NCBI RefSeq assembly: GCF_002973535.1
Contig: NZ_PVEP01000004.1
Span: 193,501-257,500, forward strand
DNA from: Albidovulum denitrificans
GTDB taxonomy: Bacteria > Pseudomonadota > Alphaproteobacteria > Rhodobacterales > Rhodobacteraceae
Reading direction: 5' to 3'
DNA: 64,000 nucleotides
The notes under the pieces are model-generated. The model did no database searches, was not told the DNA's origin, and saw only the letters and a list, made by a program, of their open reading frames with translations. How positions within the stretch are numbered: position 1 is the first letter of the stretch; the number at the start of each line of letters is the position of its first letter. Shown here in pieces: positions 17,853-25,913 of the stretch. Position numbers and translations under genes: made by a program.

Positions 17853-18314
17853 TCAGCCCGCGGGGCGAAAGCGGTTGCGCTCGATCTTTTTCGCAAAGTT
17901 CTGCACGCCCGCCTCGAACTTGCGGGAATATCCGCCCTTCGACAGGCGCAGCGATTGCAGAAGAAGCCGCCCCGACATGGTGCGCGGGCGGATGTCCAGT
18001 TCCACCCCCATGCGGGTGCGGGCCTTTGACAGCGCGATCAGGGTCAGCGTCGCCTCGATCTGAAAACTCCGGCTTTCACCCGCGAAGCCCAGATGCTCCG
18101 GCCGTTCGAGCCGGACAAGGGAGACGATGACGCTGCGCATCTTGCCCCGAAGCCGGAATTGCAGGTCCCAGGCGCCCTCGCCCTCTGTCGTCGCGCGCCG
18201 GGTCACGCCAAGGCCGCGTTTCAGCGCCGCGCGTTCATAGGCATCGAAATTCGACAGGTTGTCGAAGACGGCCTCGATCGGGGATTCGATGTCCTGTCTG
18301 GTCGAAAACTTCAT
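17853..18314 (-). CDS. SRPBCC-fold protein, unknown ligand
   Basis: A 153-residue protein whose opening KFSTRQDIESPIEAVFDNLSNFDAYERAA is typical of SRPBCC/START-like helix-grip proteins, followed by alternating beta strands (WDLQFRLRGKMRSVIVSLVRLE) and a basic C-terminal helix. No signal peptide. No specific ligand or partner can be read from it. It is convergent with pheA (6-bp gap) and downstream of nudC on the same strand (30-bp gap). Confidence 0.75.
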   Translation of the reverse strand: MKFSTRQDIESPIEAVFDNLSNFDAYERAALKRGLGVTRRATTEGEGAWDLQFRLRGKMRSVIVSLVRLERPEHLGFAGESRSFQIEATLTLIALSKARTRMGVELDIRPRTMSGRLLLQSLRLSKGGYSRKFEAGVQNFAKKIERNRFRPAG

Positions 18315-18344
18315 GCACTCATTCCTTTGCCATCAGGCTTGCCC

Positions 18345-19304
18345 TTAATCGAGCCTGTCGGCAACCCAGTTGGTCAGCAGGAACCCGGCGATGGCCCCGG
18401 CGCGGGGTTTGCGGATCTTGGGGTGTTCGCCCGCCAGAACCTGCGCCATCTCCTCGCGGCTGATCCACAGCGCTTCCTCAAGTTCTGCCGGGTCGAGGGT
18501 GATGTCGGTGCTGATCGCCTCGCCCACGCAGCCAAGCATGATGGAGCTGGGATAGGGCCAGGGCTGGCTGGCGAGGTAGTTCACGCGGCCGACGCGGATG
18601 CCGGTTTCCTCGGCCACCTCGCGCCGCACGGCGGCCTCCATCGTCTCCCCCGGCTCCATGAAGCCTGCAAGGCAGGAATACATCCCCTCGGGCCAGCCGG
18701 GCGACCGGCCGAGAAGCGTGCGGTTGCCGTGCTGGATCAGCATGATGACGACCGGGTCGGTGCGCGGGAAATGCTGGGCTCCGCAGGCGGGGCAGGACCG
18801 TTGCCACCCGGCCTGGACCACCGCGCTTTCCTTGCCGCAGGCGGAACAGAAGCGGTGGCTGCGATGCCAGCCAAGGATCGCCTTCGCGGTCGCCACCCAG
18901 TCGGCATCGGCGCGCGGCAGCATCGCCATGACGCCGCGCAACTCGGTCAGGCGCCAGTCATCGGGCAGGCCGGGAATGCGTTGTTCGGTCTGATCAAGGA
19001 AGCCGGGCTGCGGCAGGTCGGTCCCTTCCGGCGGCTGCCAGGAGGAGATGTCGCGGGCGAACAGCGCGCCGGCCTCGTCAAGGCCGAGAAAGACGGTTTC
19101 ACCCCCGGTGGCGGTCAGGAACGGGTGGGTCGCGGGCAGGAACCCGGCGCCGGCGTCGCAGATCAGCGGCTTGCCGCGCCAGATCGGCAGGACGCGGGTG
19201 GCAGGGTCCGCAAGGTGCCGCGCGATCGCCCCGGCATCGCCGCGCAGCCAGGCGGCACGGTCGTTCGACGCGCCCGCAAAGGTCACCGATTCCGCGATCC
19301 GCAT
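18345..19304 (-). CDS. nudC: NAD(+) diphosphatase NudC
   Basis: A 319-residue NADH pyrophosphatase. It has a zinc ribbon (CSACGKES ... CPACGAQHFPRTDP), a Nudix box GFMEPGETMEAAVRREVAEETG that fits GX5EX7REUXEEXGU, and the NudC-specific SQPWPYPSSIM. It hydrolyses NAD(H) to NMN(H) and AMP; related enzymes also decap NAD-RNA. It starts divergently from cpdB; the shared 210-bp region 19305-19514 shows no operator I can name. Confidence 0.94.
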   Translation of the reverse strand: MRIAESVTFAGASNDRAAWLRGDAGAIARHLADPATRVLPIWRGKPLICDAGAGFLPATHPFLTATGGETVFLGLDEAGALFARDISSWQPPEGTDLPQPGFLDQTEQRIPGLPDDWRLTELRGVMAMLPRADADWVATAKAILGWHRSHRFCSACGKESAVVQAGWQRSCPACGAQHFPRTDPVVIMLIQHGNRTLLGRSPGWPEGMYSCLAGFMEPGETMEAAVRREVAEETGIRVGRVNYLASQPWPYPSSIMLGCVGEAISTDITLDPAELEEALWISREEMAQVLAGEHPKIRKPRAGAIAGFLLTNWVADRLD

Positions 19305-19514
19305 GGCATCCCCCCGGTTTTCGGGCGATGTTCCACGCGGCTGTTGGAATGTAAACCGGCCGCAATCCTTCCCCTACGTCACCATTATCAACCCGGGGCT
19401 GTAAAATGAAAAATCTTGGCATCCGCCGGTGGTGATTTCCACCGTCACGAGATAGATTCGTTCCATGACTAGAATAGATTAGGATGATCCCCGACAGATG
19501 ATGGGAGCCTTGCC

Positions 19515-21485
19515 ATGGCACAGCCTGAAATCAGCCGCCGAACCTTCCTTACCACGACCGGAGTCGGGGCAACCGTGATCGCGCTCCATCCCTTTTCGGC
19601 CCGCGCCGCCGCCAATCAGGCGCATCTGAGGATCATGGAAACGACGGACATCCACGTCCATGTCTTTCCCTACGACTATTACTCTGACAAGCCGGTCGAT
19701 ACGGTCGGTCTGGCCCGCACCGCCGCCCATGTGAAGGCGATCCGGGCCGAGGCTGCGAATTCTCTTCTGCTCGACAATGGCGATTTCCTGCAAGGCAACC
19801 CGATGGGCGATTACATCGCCTATGAACGGGGCATGAAAGAGGGCGACATGCACCCCGTCATCGCCGCGCTGAACGCCGTGGGGATCGAGGCATCGACCCT
19901 TGGCAACCATGAATTCAACTATGGTCTCGACTTCCTGATGAAGTCGCTGGCGGGGGCGGCGTTTCCCGTCGTTTCGGCCAATGTGGTGACGGAACTGGGG
20001 GGCGATCCGACGAAGGATACCGGCCTTTTCAAGCCTTACGTCATCCTCGACCGGATGCTGAAGGACGGCGACGGGGCGGAACATGCGATCCGCATCGGGC
20101 TGATCGGTTTCGTGCCGCCGCAGATCCTGCAATGGGATCGCGGGCATCTGGAGGGCAAGGTGCAGACCCGCGATATCGTTCAGGCGGCGCGGGCCTGGGT
20201 CCCGGTGATGCGGGAGGAGGGGGCAGACATCATCATCGCGCTCTCGCATTCCGGCATCGGATCGGCCCGGCATACGGAAGGGATGGAAAACGCCTCGGTC
20301 CCCTTGGCGGAGGTCGATGGCATCGACGCGCTGCTGACCGGGCATTCGCACCTTGTCTACCCCTCGCCCACCTTCGAAGGCTTCGACATGGTCGATGCCA
20401 AAACCGGGCTGATCCATGGCAAGCCCGCCGTCATGGCCGGGTTCTGGGGTGACAATCTTGGCGTGATCGACCTCCTGCTGGAGCGTGACGGCGGGGAATG
20501 GCGTGTCCTCTCCTCCGCCGTCGAGACGCGGCCGATCTACAAGCGGAATGAGGATCGCTCCGTCACGGCGCTGGTGGAGTCCGTGGCCGAGGTCGAAGCT
20601 GCCGTCGCGCCGGAACATCAGGAAACGCTGGCCTATGTCCGCCGCGCCGTGGGCAAGACCTCCGCCCCGCTTTACAGCTATTTCGCGCTGGTGGCCGATG
20701 ATCCCTCGGTCCAGATCGTCAGCCAGGCGCAGGTCTGGTATATCGCCCAGATGCTGAAGGGGACGGAGTATGAAGCGCTGCCGCTTCTCTCTGCCGCCGC
20801 ACCCTTCAAGGCCGGGGGGCGTGGCGGGCCGGAGTATTACACCGACGTGCCTGCGGGCGATGTGGCGATCAAGAACGTGGCCGACCTTTACCTTTACCCG
20901 AACACGATCCGCGCGGTGAAGGTGACGGGGGCGCAGTTGAAGGACTGGCTGGAACGCTCGGCCGGGATGTTCAACCAGGTCACGCCGGGCGGGCAGGATC
21001 AGCTTCTCCTCAACCCCGATTTCCCCAGCTACAATTTCGACGTCATCGACGGCGTGACCTATGGCATCGACCTGTCGCAGCCGTCGAAATACGACGCCAA
21101 GGGCGGCGATCTGAACCCCGATGCCAGCCGGATCGTGGATCTGGCCCATAACGGCAGGCCGGTGGACCCGGCGGATGAATTCGTGATCGCGACCAACAAT
21201 TACCGCGCCAGCGGCGGCGGCGATTTTCCCGGCGCGAAGGGGGACACGATCATCTTCGAAGGCCCGGATACGAATCGCGACATCATCGTCCGCTTTATCG
21301 TCGAACAGGGGACGATCAACCCGACCGCCGATGCCAACTGGCATTTCAGGGCGCTGCCGGGGACCAGCGTCCTGTTCGATACCGGGCCGAAGGCGGTGGC
21401 CTATCTGGACGCGGTGAAGGGTCTTGCGATCGAAGCGGCGGGTGACGGGCCGGACGGCTTCGCGCGGTTCCGTATCCGGCTTTGA
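19515..21485 (+). CDS. cpdB: 2',3'-cyclic-nucleotide 2'-phosphodiesterase / 3'-nucleotidase, Tat-exported
   Basis: A 656-residue bifunctional periplasmic enzyme. A Tat signal sits at the N-terminus (SRRTFL at 8-13, then a hydrophobic stretch to about 35). The metallophosphatase domain has ETTDIHVHVFPYDYY, DNGDFLQGNP, STLGNHEFNYG and LLTGHSHLVYP, and the C-terminal 5'-nucleotidase domain carries NNYRASGGGDFPG. It scavenges phosphate and nucleosides from cyclic and 3'-nucleotides. The periplasmic PhoX phosphatase at 23.8 kb may be functionally related. Confidence 0.93.
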   Translation: MAQPEISRRTFLTTTGVGATVIALHPFSARAAANQAHLRIMETTDIHVHVFPYDYYSDKPVDTVGLARTAAHVKAIRAEAANSLLLDNGDFLQGNPMGDYIAYERGMKEGDMHPVIAALNAVGIEASTLGNHEFNYGLDFLMKSLAGAAFPVVSANVVTELGGDPTKDTGLFKPYVILDRMLKDGDGAEHAIRIGLIGFVPPQILQWDRGHLEGKVQTRDIVQAARAWVPVMREEGADIIIALSHSGIGSARHTEGMENASVPLAEVDGIDALLTGHSHLVYPSPTFEGFDMVDAKTGLIHGKPAVMAGFWGDNLGVIDLLLERDGGEWRVLSSAVETRPIYKRNEDRSVTALVESVAEVEAAVAPEHQETLAYVRRAVGKTSAPLYSYFALVADDPSVQIVSQAQVWYIAQMLKGTEYEALPLLSAAAPFKAGGRGGPEYYTDVPAGDVAIKNVADLYLYPNTIRAVKVTGAQLKDWLERSAGMFNQVTPGGQDQLLLNPDFPSYNFDVIDGVTYGIDLSQPSKYDAKGGDLNPDASRIVDLAHNGRPVDPADEFVIATNNYRASGGGDFPGAKGDTIIFEGPDTNRDIIVRFIVEQGTINPTADANWHFRALPGTSVLFDTGPKAVAYLDAVKGLAIEAAGDGPDGFARFRIRL

Positions 21486-21551
21486 TCCGGCCCTTGTCGC
21501 GCGCCGCCCCGGCGGGGCATAAGGGCGTGCAGGCCGGACAAGGGGGGCAAG

Positions 21552-21902
21552 ATGCGGTTGTTTATGGGGTTTCTCGTGGTACTGGTGATCGTCGCCGGGG
21601 TGGCCATGCTGACAAGGCCGGGTGAGGCGGCGTTCGACGCGATGCTGAAAGAGGCGGTGCAGCAGAAGATCGCCACGACCGACATCGACAGTCAGGGCGA
21701 CGATGTGATCGGCACCGTCGCGCTGATCGGGTGCAAGCTGCAACCGACCGATTGCGTCGCCATCCTTCGCGACATGCTGGACGTGACGGTCAAGGATCAC
21801 ACGCTTTACACCAGCTACGCGGTGAAGGGCCTGAAGCGCGAAACGACCTGCACCGGCGCCTTCACGAAGATCTGGTGCCAGCGCCCGGTGATGGGGGACT
21901 AG
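21552..21902 (+). CDS. Small N-terminally anchored envelope protein (DUF4359-like)
   Basis: A 116-residue protein with a hydrophobic N-terminus (MRLFMGFLVVLVIVAGVAML) acting as signal anchor, then a small soluble domain with four cysteines (in IGCKL, TDCVA, TTCTG, WCQRP) that could form two disulfides in the periplasm. The end (LYTSYAVKGLKRETTCTG) resembles DUF4359 proteins; this is from memory and tentative. Its last 41 bp overlap the end of the convergent phosphatase gene. A 66-bp gap separates it from cpdB. Confidence 0.6.
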   Translation: MRLFMGFLVVLVIVAGVAMLTRPGEAAFDAMLKEAVQQKIATTDIDSQGDDVIGTVALIGCKLQPTDCVAILRDMLDVTVKDHTLYTSYAVKGLKRETTCTGAFTKIWCQRPVMGD

Positions 21903-22374
21903 CGGCCCAGTCGTATTGCGCGTCGGTTTCCACTGCGCAGGGCCGGGCGGCGCGCAGGCGGGGCAGGGCGGCCTCTGGCGCCTCGCCCAGTTCGACTATC
22001 AGCCGCAGGACCGCCATCCCCGACCGGCCGCAGCCGCTCCGGCAATGGGCCAGAACCCGGCCGCCTTGCGCAAGGATCGCGCGCGCCTGGGTTGAGGTCG
22101 CCGCCCATCCTGCGGCCAGCGCCGGGCTGTCGGCCTGATAATCCTCAACCGGCAGATGGCGCCAGCCGATGCCCCTTTCGCGCAGGTCCGCGCCGATCCC
22201 GGCGGCGCCGAAGCGCGCCAGTTCCGCCGCCGTCGCCATCGTCAGGACCAGCGCCGGACCCCAGCCGGTCACGCGGGCCAGATCGCCCGCGTAGTCCCCG
22301 CCCGCGCCCGGCATCGGGCAAAGCGCCAGCCAGCCGCCCCCTGCCTCGACCGCCGCGATTTCGAACTTCGTCAT
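21862..22374 (-). CDS. Tyrosine/dual-specificity-type protein phosphatase
   Basis: A 170-residue protein with the Cys-based phosphatase signature HCRSGCGRSG (nucleophile C111, Arg in the loop) and a candidate general acid in LPVEDYQAD (Asp near 78), an atypical-DSP-like arrangement. It is probably cytoplasmic. The substrate is unknown. The 3' end overlaps the convergent envelope-protein gene by 41 bp; the residues after about 150 are low-complexity and may not matter. The start lies about 50 bp from the divergent SRP RNA gene. Confidence 0.75.
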   Translation of the reverse strand: MTKFEIAAVEAGGGWLALCPMPGAGGDYAGDLARVTGWGPALVLTMATAAELARFGAAGIGADLRERGIGWRHLPVEDYQADSPALAAGWAATSTQARAILAQGGRVLAHCRSGCGRSGMAVLRLIVELGEAPEAALPRLRAARPCAVETDAQYDWAASPPSPGAGTRSS

Positions 22375-22388
22375 CGAACCCTCCGTTA

Positions 22389-22417
22389 TTGCCTTCCATC
22401 CTGCCCTGCCCTATATC
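22389..22417 (+). promoter_or_regulatory. Sigma-70-type promoter of the SRP RNA gene
   Basis: TTGCCT (22389-22394) and TATATC (22412-22417) are separated by 17 bp. They stand 7 bp before the predicted RNA start at about 22424, which is the expected geometry. Confidence 0.65.
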
Positions 22418-22423
22418 GGAAGG

Positions 22424-22519
22424 CGAGAGGTTGGCGCGGGCGAGCGCCTCGCCAACCCGGTCAGGTCCGGAAGGAAGCAGCCGTAACGAGCCCCGCTTGG
22501 GTCGTTGTCCAGCCTCTCA
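22424..22519 (+). ncRNA. ffs: Signal recognition particle RNA, small (4.5S) type
   Basis: The conserved SRP domain IV core is unmistakable: GGTCAGGTCCGGAAGGAAGC from 22459, then AGCC. GAGAGG at 22425 pairs with CCTCTC at 22513-22518 to close the hairpin, giving an RNA of about 96 nt as usual for Alphaproteobacteria. It binds Ffh for co-translational membrane targeting. The exact ends are estimated from pairing and the promoter. Confidence 0.93.
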
Positions 22520-22547
22520 CCCTCTCAACCCCGCGAAGGAGTCGAAC

Positions 22548-22586
22548 ATGGCAGATCTTGTTTCCCTCCGGGCCGGGGCTGTCTGA
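22548..22586 (+). CDS. Candidate 12-residue leader or gene remnant between ffs and rsgA
   Basis: A short frame MADLVSLRAGAV follows a perfect AAGGAG site with 6-base spacing. It could be a leader peptide, or a truncated start of a DUF4169-type small gene, many of which open MAD-x-x-NLR. The latter is a recollection and weak. It precedes rsgA by 88 bp. Expression is unproven. Confidence 0.25.
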   Translation: MADLVSLRAGAV

Positions 22587-22674
22587 GACCGGACCTGTCC
22601 CGCCCGTCCCGACACCATCCGCCCGCAGCCGAAGCTGCCGGGCGTTCGTATCGGTTTGACCAAAGGACAGATCC

Positions 22675-23712
22675 TTGACCCCGCATCCCACCCTTGCCAG
22701 CCTTGGCTGGACCCCTGAGTTTCAGCGCCAGATCGACCCTTCTGAGCTTGAAACCCTCACCCCCGCCCGCGTCACCGGCGTTCACCGCGCGCGACTGTCG
22801 GTCCTGACAGAGGATGGCGCGGCAGAACTGACCCTGCCGCCCGACCTGCCCGCAGGCGATGTCGCGGTCGGCGACTGGGTGCTGGCCGATCCCGCCACGG
22901 GCCGCGCCGCGCGCCTTCTGGACCGGCATTCGCGGATCTTCCGCCGCGCCGCGGGCGATGCGTCGCGCGAACAGCTTATCGTGGCGAATGTCGATGCCGT
23001 CTTCATCACCACCTCCTGTTCCGAGGAATTCAACGAGGCGCGGCTGGAACGCTACCTTGCGCTTTGCCATGCCGGGGGCGTTCCGCCGGTCTTCGTCCTG
23101 ACCAAGATCGACCGATGCGAGGACCCCGACGCCTATATGGACCGCCTGCGCGCCATCGGGCCAAAGGTGCCTGCTGTCGCGGTGAACGCCAAGTCGGCCG
23201 ACGCGGTGGGGGCGCTCGGCCCGTGGTGCGGGCCCGGGCAGACGGTCGCCTTCCTTGGCATGTCGGGGGTGGGCAAATCGACGCTCGCCTCGGCGCTGAC
23301 GGGCCTCGCGCTTGAGACGGGTGAGGTGCGCGAAGACGACATGAAGGGCCACCATACCACCACCGCGCGCGAGATGCTCGCCATTCCCGGTGGCGGCTGG
23401 CTGATCGACACGCCGGGGATGCGGGAACTGCGGCTGACCGACATGGCCGAGGGGATTGATGAGGCGTTTGCCGAGATCGCAGGCCTTGCGGCGGACTGCC
23501 GTTTCCGCGACTGCACCCACGGACCAGAGCCGGGCTGTGCCGTGCAGGCGGCGGTCAAGGCGGGGCAGATCGACGCGGGAAGGGTCGAACGCTGGAAGAA
23601 GCTGCGGAGCGAGGATGCCGAACACACCGCCTCGGCCCTCGATCGCAAGCGCAAGGGCAAGTCGCTGTCGAAGCTGGTGAAGCAGGCAAAGCGGATCAAG
23701 CGCGGCGGGTGA
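22675..23712 (+). CDS. rsgA: Ribosome small-subunit-dependent GTPase RsgA
   Basis: A 345-residue circularly permuted GTPase that acts late in 30S maturation. It has an N-terminal OB-fold, then G4 TKID (near 142) before G1 GMSGVGKST (near 198) and G3 DTPGMRE, the order diagnostic of RsgA/YjeQ. A zinc motif follows (CRFRDCTHGPEPGC), then a basic C-terminal tail rich in Lys. The start codon is TTG at 22675 with AAAGGA 7 bases upstream; no ATG fits as well. A short frame and ffs lie upstream. Confidence 0.94.
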   Translation: MTPHPTLASLGWTPEFQRQIDPSELETLTPARVTGVHRARLSVLTEDGAAELTLPPDLPAGDVAVGDWVLADPATGRAARLLDRHSRIFRRAAGDASREQLIVANVDAVFITTSCSEEFNEARLERYLALCHAGGVPPVFVLTKIDRCEDPDAYMDRLRAIGPKVPAVAVNAKSADAVGALGPWCGPGQTVAFLGMSGVGKSTLASALTGLALETGEVREDDMKGHHTTTAREMLAIPGGGWLIDTPGMRELRLTDMAEGIDEAFAEIAGLAADCRFRDCTHGPEPGCAVQAAVKAGQIDAGRVERWKKLRSEDAEHTASALDRKRKGKSLSKLVKQAKRIKRGG

Positions 23713-23733
23713 AGGGGGCGGCGCGGGGGGAGA

Positions 23734-23765
23734 CCCCGGCGCCGCCGATGATCGGGGCGCCGGGG
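23734..23765. terminator. GC-rich hairpin between convergent rsgA and phoX
   Basis: CCCCGGCGCC (23734-23743) and GGCGCCGGGG (23756-23765) form a perfect 10-bp stem. It lies between the two stop codons, so it probably ends both transcripts. No T-run follows, so termination may need Rho. Confidence 0.5.
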
Positions 23766-23780
23766 CCGGGGTTGGTGGCC

Positions 23781-25649
23781 TCAGCCGACGGTCGCGCCGT
23801 CCTGACGCCAGACCGCGATCACCGAGGAGCGCGGCTTGCCCGCGCCATCGGGCCAGGACCCGCCCGGATGCTGGATCCCGACAAAGGCGGTCTTGCGGTC
23901 GGGCGACCAGGTGAGGCCGGTCACCTCGGCACCGTTCGGCGCGGTCAGGAAGCGGGCGATCTCGCCGGTTTCGGGGTTGCCGACAAGCATCTGGTTGTTG
24001 CCCATGCCCGCGAAGTCGCCCTCATTGCTGTCCTCGCCGTCGGTCTGGATCCAGAGCATGCCCTGCGTGTCAAAGGCCATCCCGTCGGGAGAGTTGAACA
24101 TATTCCCCGGCGTGACGTTGGCCGACCCGCCATAGGCGTTGTCATAGACCTCGGGGTTGCCGGCCATGACATAGAGGTCCCAGGTGAACGTCGCCGCGCC
24201 GTGATCCTCGCCCTCGGGGCGCCAGCGGACGATCTGACCGTATTCGTTGGTCTCTCGCGGGTTGGCCGCGTTCACCGCCATGCCCTCGCCGCCGCGCTTT
24301 GAGTTGTTGGTCAACGCGCAATAGGCCTCGGCCTTCATCGGATGGGCGGCGATCCATTCCGGGCGGTCCATCGTGGTGGCCCCGACCCTGGTCCCCGCCA
24401 TGCGGGCGTGGACGAGGATTTCCGCCATCCCCATCCCGGTGGTCTCGGGCGTCAGCGCCAGCCATTCGCCGGTCATGTCGTCGTTGAATTTCGCGACATA
24501 AAGTGTGCCGTCCGACAAAAGGCCATCGGTCGGCTGACCCTCGGCCCAGGTGCCGTTGGAGACATAGCGGTACATGAACTCGCCCCGCTCATCGTCGCCC
24601 ATGTAGACGACGACGCGCCCGTCTTTCGCCTGCACCATCTCGGCATTCTCATGCTTGAAACGGCCCAGCGCGGTATGCTTGACCGGCGTGCTGTCCGGGT
24701 TGGCGGGGTCGATCTCGGTCACCCAGCCGTGGCGATGCGGCTCATTCGGCTCTTTCGAGATGTCGAAGCGCGGGTCGAACTTCTCATAGGCATAGCGGCT
24801 TTCGCCGCCGATGCCGTAGCGGTCGAAGCCCTCGGTCACCTGTTCCTGCGCCGGATCGGTGGTGCCGAAATAGGTGTTGAAGTTCTCTTCGCAGGTCAGA
24901 TAGCTGCCCCACAGCGTCTTGCCCGACCCGCAATTGTTCAGCGTGCCCTTCGGCGACATCCCCTTTGGGTCCGCGCCGGTTTTCAGCAGATCCGACCCGG
25001 CGGCGGGGCCGTCCATGGTCATCTGCGTCTCATGCGTGATGCGACGGTTGTAGGGGCTGTCCAGCACGACCTGCCAGCCGTTTTCGCGCTCTGCGATCTC
25101 CATCACGGTCACGCCCTGCATGTTTTTCAGCAGCATCACCTCATCGGCGTTTTGCGGGACGCCTTCGGAGGCGGCGGGCAGGTTGACCTTGGTGTTCACA
25201 TATTCGGAGTTGATCGCCAGAAGGACGTGGCCCTCATGTTCGAAGGTCTCCATTCCGTCGGTGTTTTCACCAAAGACCCGGTCCGACTGGCCGACGGCGA
25301 CGCCGGTTTCGGGCGAATAGGCCCCCTCGGCGTCCGAGAACAGCGGCTGGCCCCATTTGACCAGCGGTTGCCAGTCATAGCCCGCAGGCACATGGATGTC
25401 GAAGTCAGTGGCGATGCCGACCGGCTTGAACGCGAAGGCAGGGGTCTGGGCGGGGGCCGGGGTGGAGGTGCCGAACAGGCCCGCGCCGAAGGCCATCGCG
25501 CCCGACCCGAAGGTCAGCGCGCCACCCAGAAACCCACGTCTGGAGATGGCCCGTTCGACAACGCGGTCAAAGTCGTTCCCGGCGGGGCGCGGGTCCCGCA
25601 ATTCGTCGAACTCGTCAAAGGAAAGGTGAACGGTGGACTTGGTATCCAT
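23781..25649 (-). CDS. phoX: PhoX-family (DUF839) alkaline phosphatase, Tat-exported
   Basis: A 622-residue PhoX-type protein. A twin-arginine signal ISRRGFLGG lies near residues 36-44 after a 30-residue N-extension, followed by a hydrophobic stretch. The DUF839 core has NCGSGKTLWGSYLTCEENFN, YGIGGESRYAYEKFDPRFD and KHENAEMVQAKDGRVVVYMGDDERGEFMYRYV, with acidic residues for calcium and iron. It cleaves phosphomonoesters in the periplasm under phosphate limitation. The start is put at 25649 (MDTKST) rather than 25679. Array B of 11-bp repeats lies 127-170 bp upstream; it does not match the CTGTCAT Pho box. Confidence 0.9.
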   Translation of the reverse strand: MDTKSTVHLSFDEFDELRDPRPAGNDFDRVVERAISRRGFLGGALTFGSGAMAFGAGLFGTSTPAPAQTPAFAFKPVGIATDFDIHVPAGYDWQPLVKWGQPLFSDAEGAYSPETGVAVGQSDRVFGENTDGMETFEHEGHVLLAINSEYVNTKVNLPAASEGVPQNADEVMLLKNMQGVTVMEIAERENGWQVVLDSPYNRRITHETQMTMDGPAAGSDLLKTGADPKGMSPKGTLNNCGSGKTLWGSYLTCEENFNTYFGTTDPAQEQVTEGFDRYGIGGESRYAYEKFDPRFDISKEPNEPHRHGWVTEIDPANPDSTPVKHTALGRFKHENAEMVQAKDGRVVVYMGDDERGEFMYRYVSNGTWAEGQPTDGLLSDGTLYVAKFNDDMTGEWLALTPETTGMGMAEILVHARMAGTRVGATTMDRPEWIAAHPMKAEAYCALTNNSKRGGEGMAVNAANPRETNEYGQIVRWRPEGEDHGAATFTWDLYVMAGNPEVYDNAYGGSANVTPGNMFNSPDGMAFDTQGMLWIQTDGEDSNEGDFAGMGNNQMLVGNPETGEIARFLTAPNGAEVTGLTWSPDRKTAFVGIQHPGGSWPDGAGKPRSSVIAVWRQDGATVG

Positions 25650-25775
25650 GATGGTGCCCCTGGCTGGAAAATCTGGCATGGCCCCGACACGCGCCGGGAA
25701 CCGGGCCGGACCCTAAGGCCGGGGGGTGACAGCCGTGTGACACCGGCCGGGTCGGCTTTCCGGCGGCCATTGTAG

Positions 25776-25819
25776 CTACGGAAAACCTACGGGAAACCTA
25801 TGAAAAGACCACGGGGTTC
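25776..25819 (+). repeat. Array B: four 11-bp phased direct repeats upstream of phoX
   Basis: Units of consensus CTACGGRAAAC start at 25776, 25787, 25798 and 25809; the first two are near-perfect and the last two degenerate. The array begins inside the palindrome GTAGCTAC (25772-25779), as does array C. It lies in the 264-bp region 25650-25913 between the phoX start and the stop of the metallophore ABC ATPase, so phoX is the only gene it can obviously serve. Nearby, TTAA-N7-TCAA at 25885-25899 is a one-mismatch CtrA-like site of low weight. Confidence 0.7.
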
Positions 25820-25913
25820 CTGCCCTGTTTTTTCAATGTTTTCAGTGTTGTGTTCGCAAACCACGTCTGCGTGCATGGGTCGCGTTAACCTTCTCTCAAC
25901 CTCCCTCGTGCCG

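Noticed and set aside
19479-21800. 773-codon minus-strand frame opposite cpdB
   Set aside because: Composition is arginine/histidine/glycine-rich nonsense with no domain motif, while cpdB on the other strand has a Tat signal and phosphatase motifs.
22092-22586. 164-codon plus-strand frame across the phosphatase and SRP RNA
   Set aside because: It reads through a conserved structural RNA and antisense to the phosphatase; only its last 12 codons have a ribosome site.
25885-25899. CtrA-like TTAA-N7-TCAA site
   Set aside because: One mismatch, isolated, and about 240 bp from the only gene it could serve. Not strong enough to list as a site.
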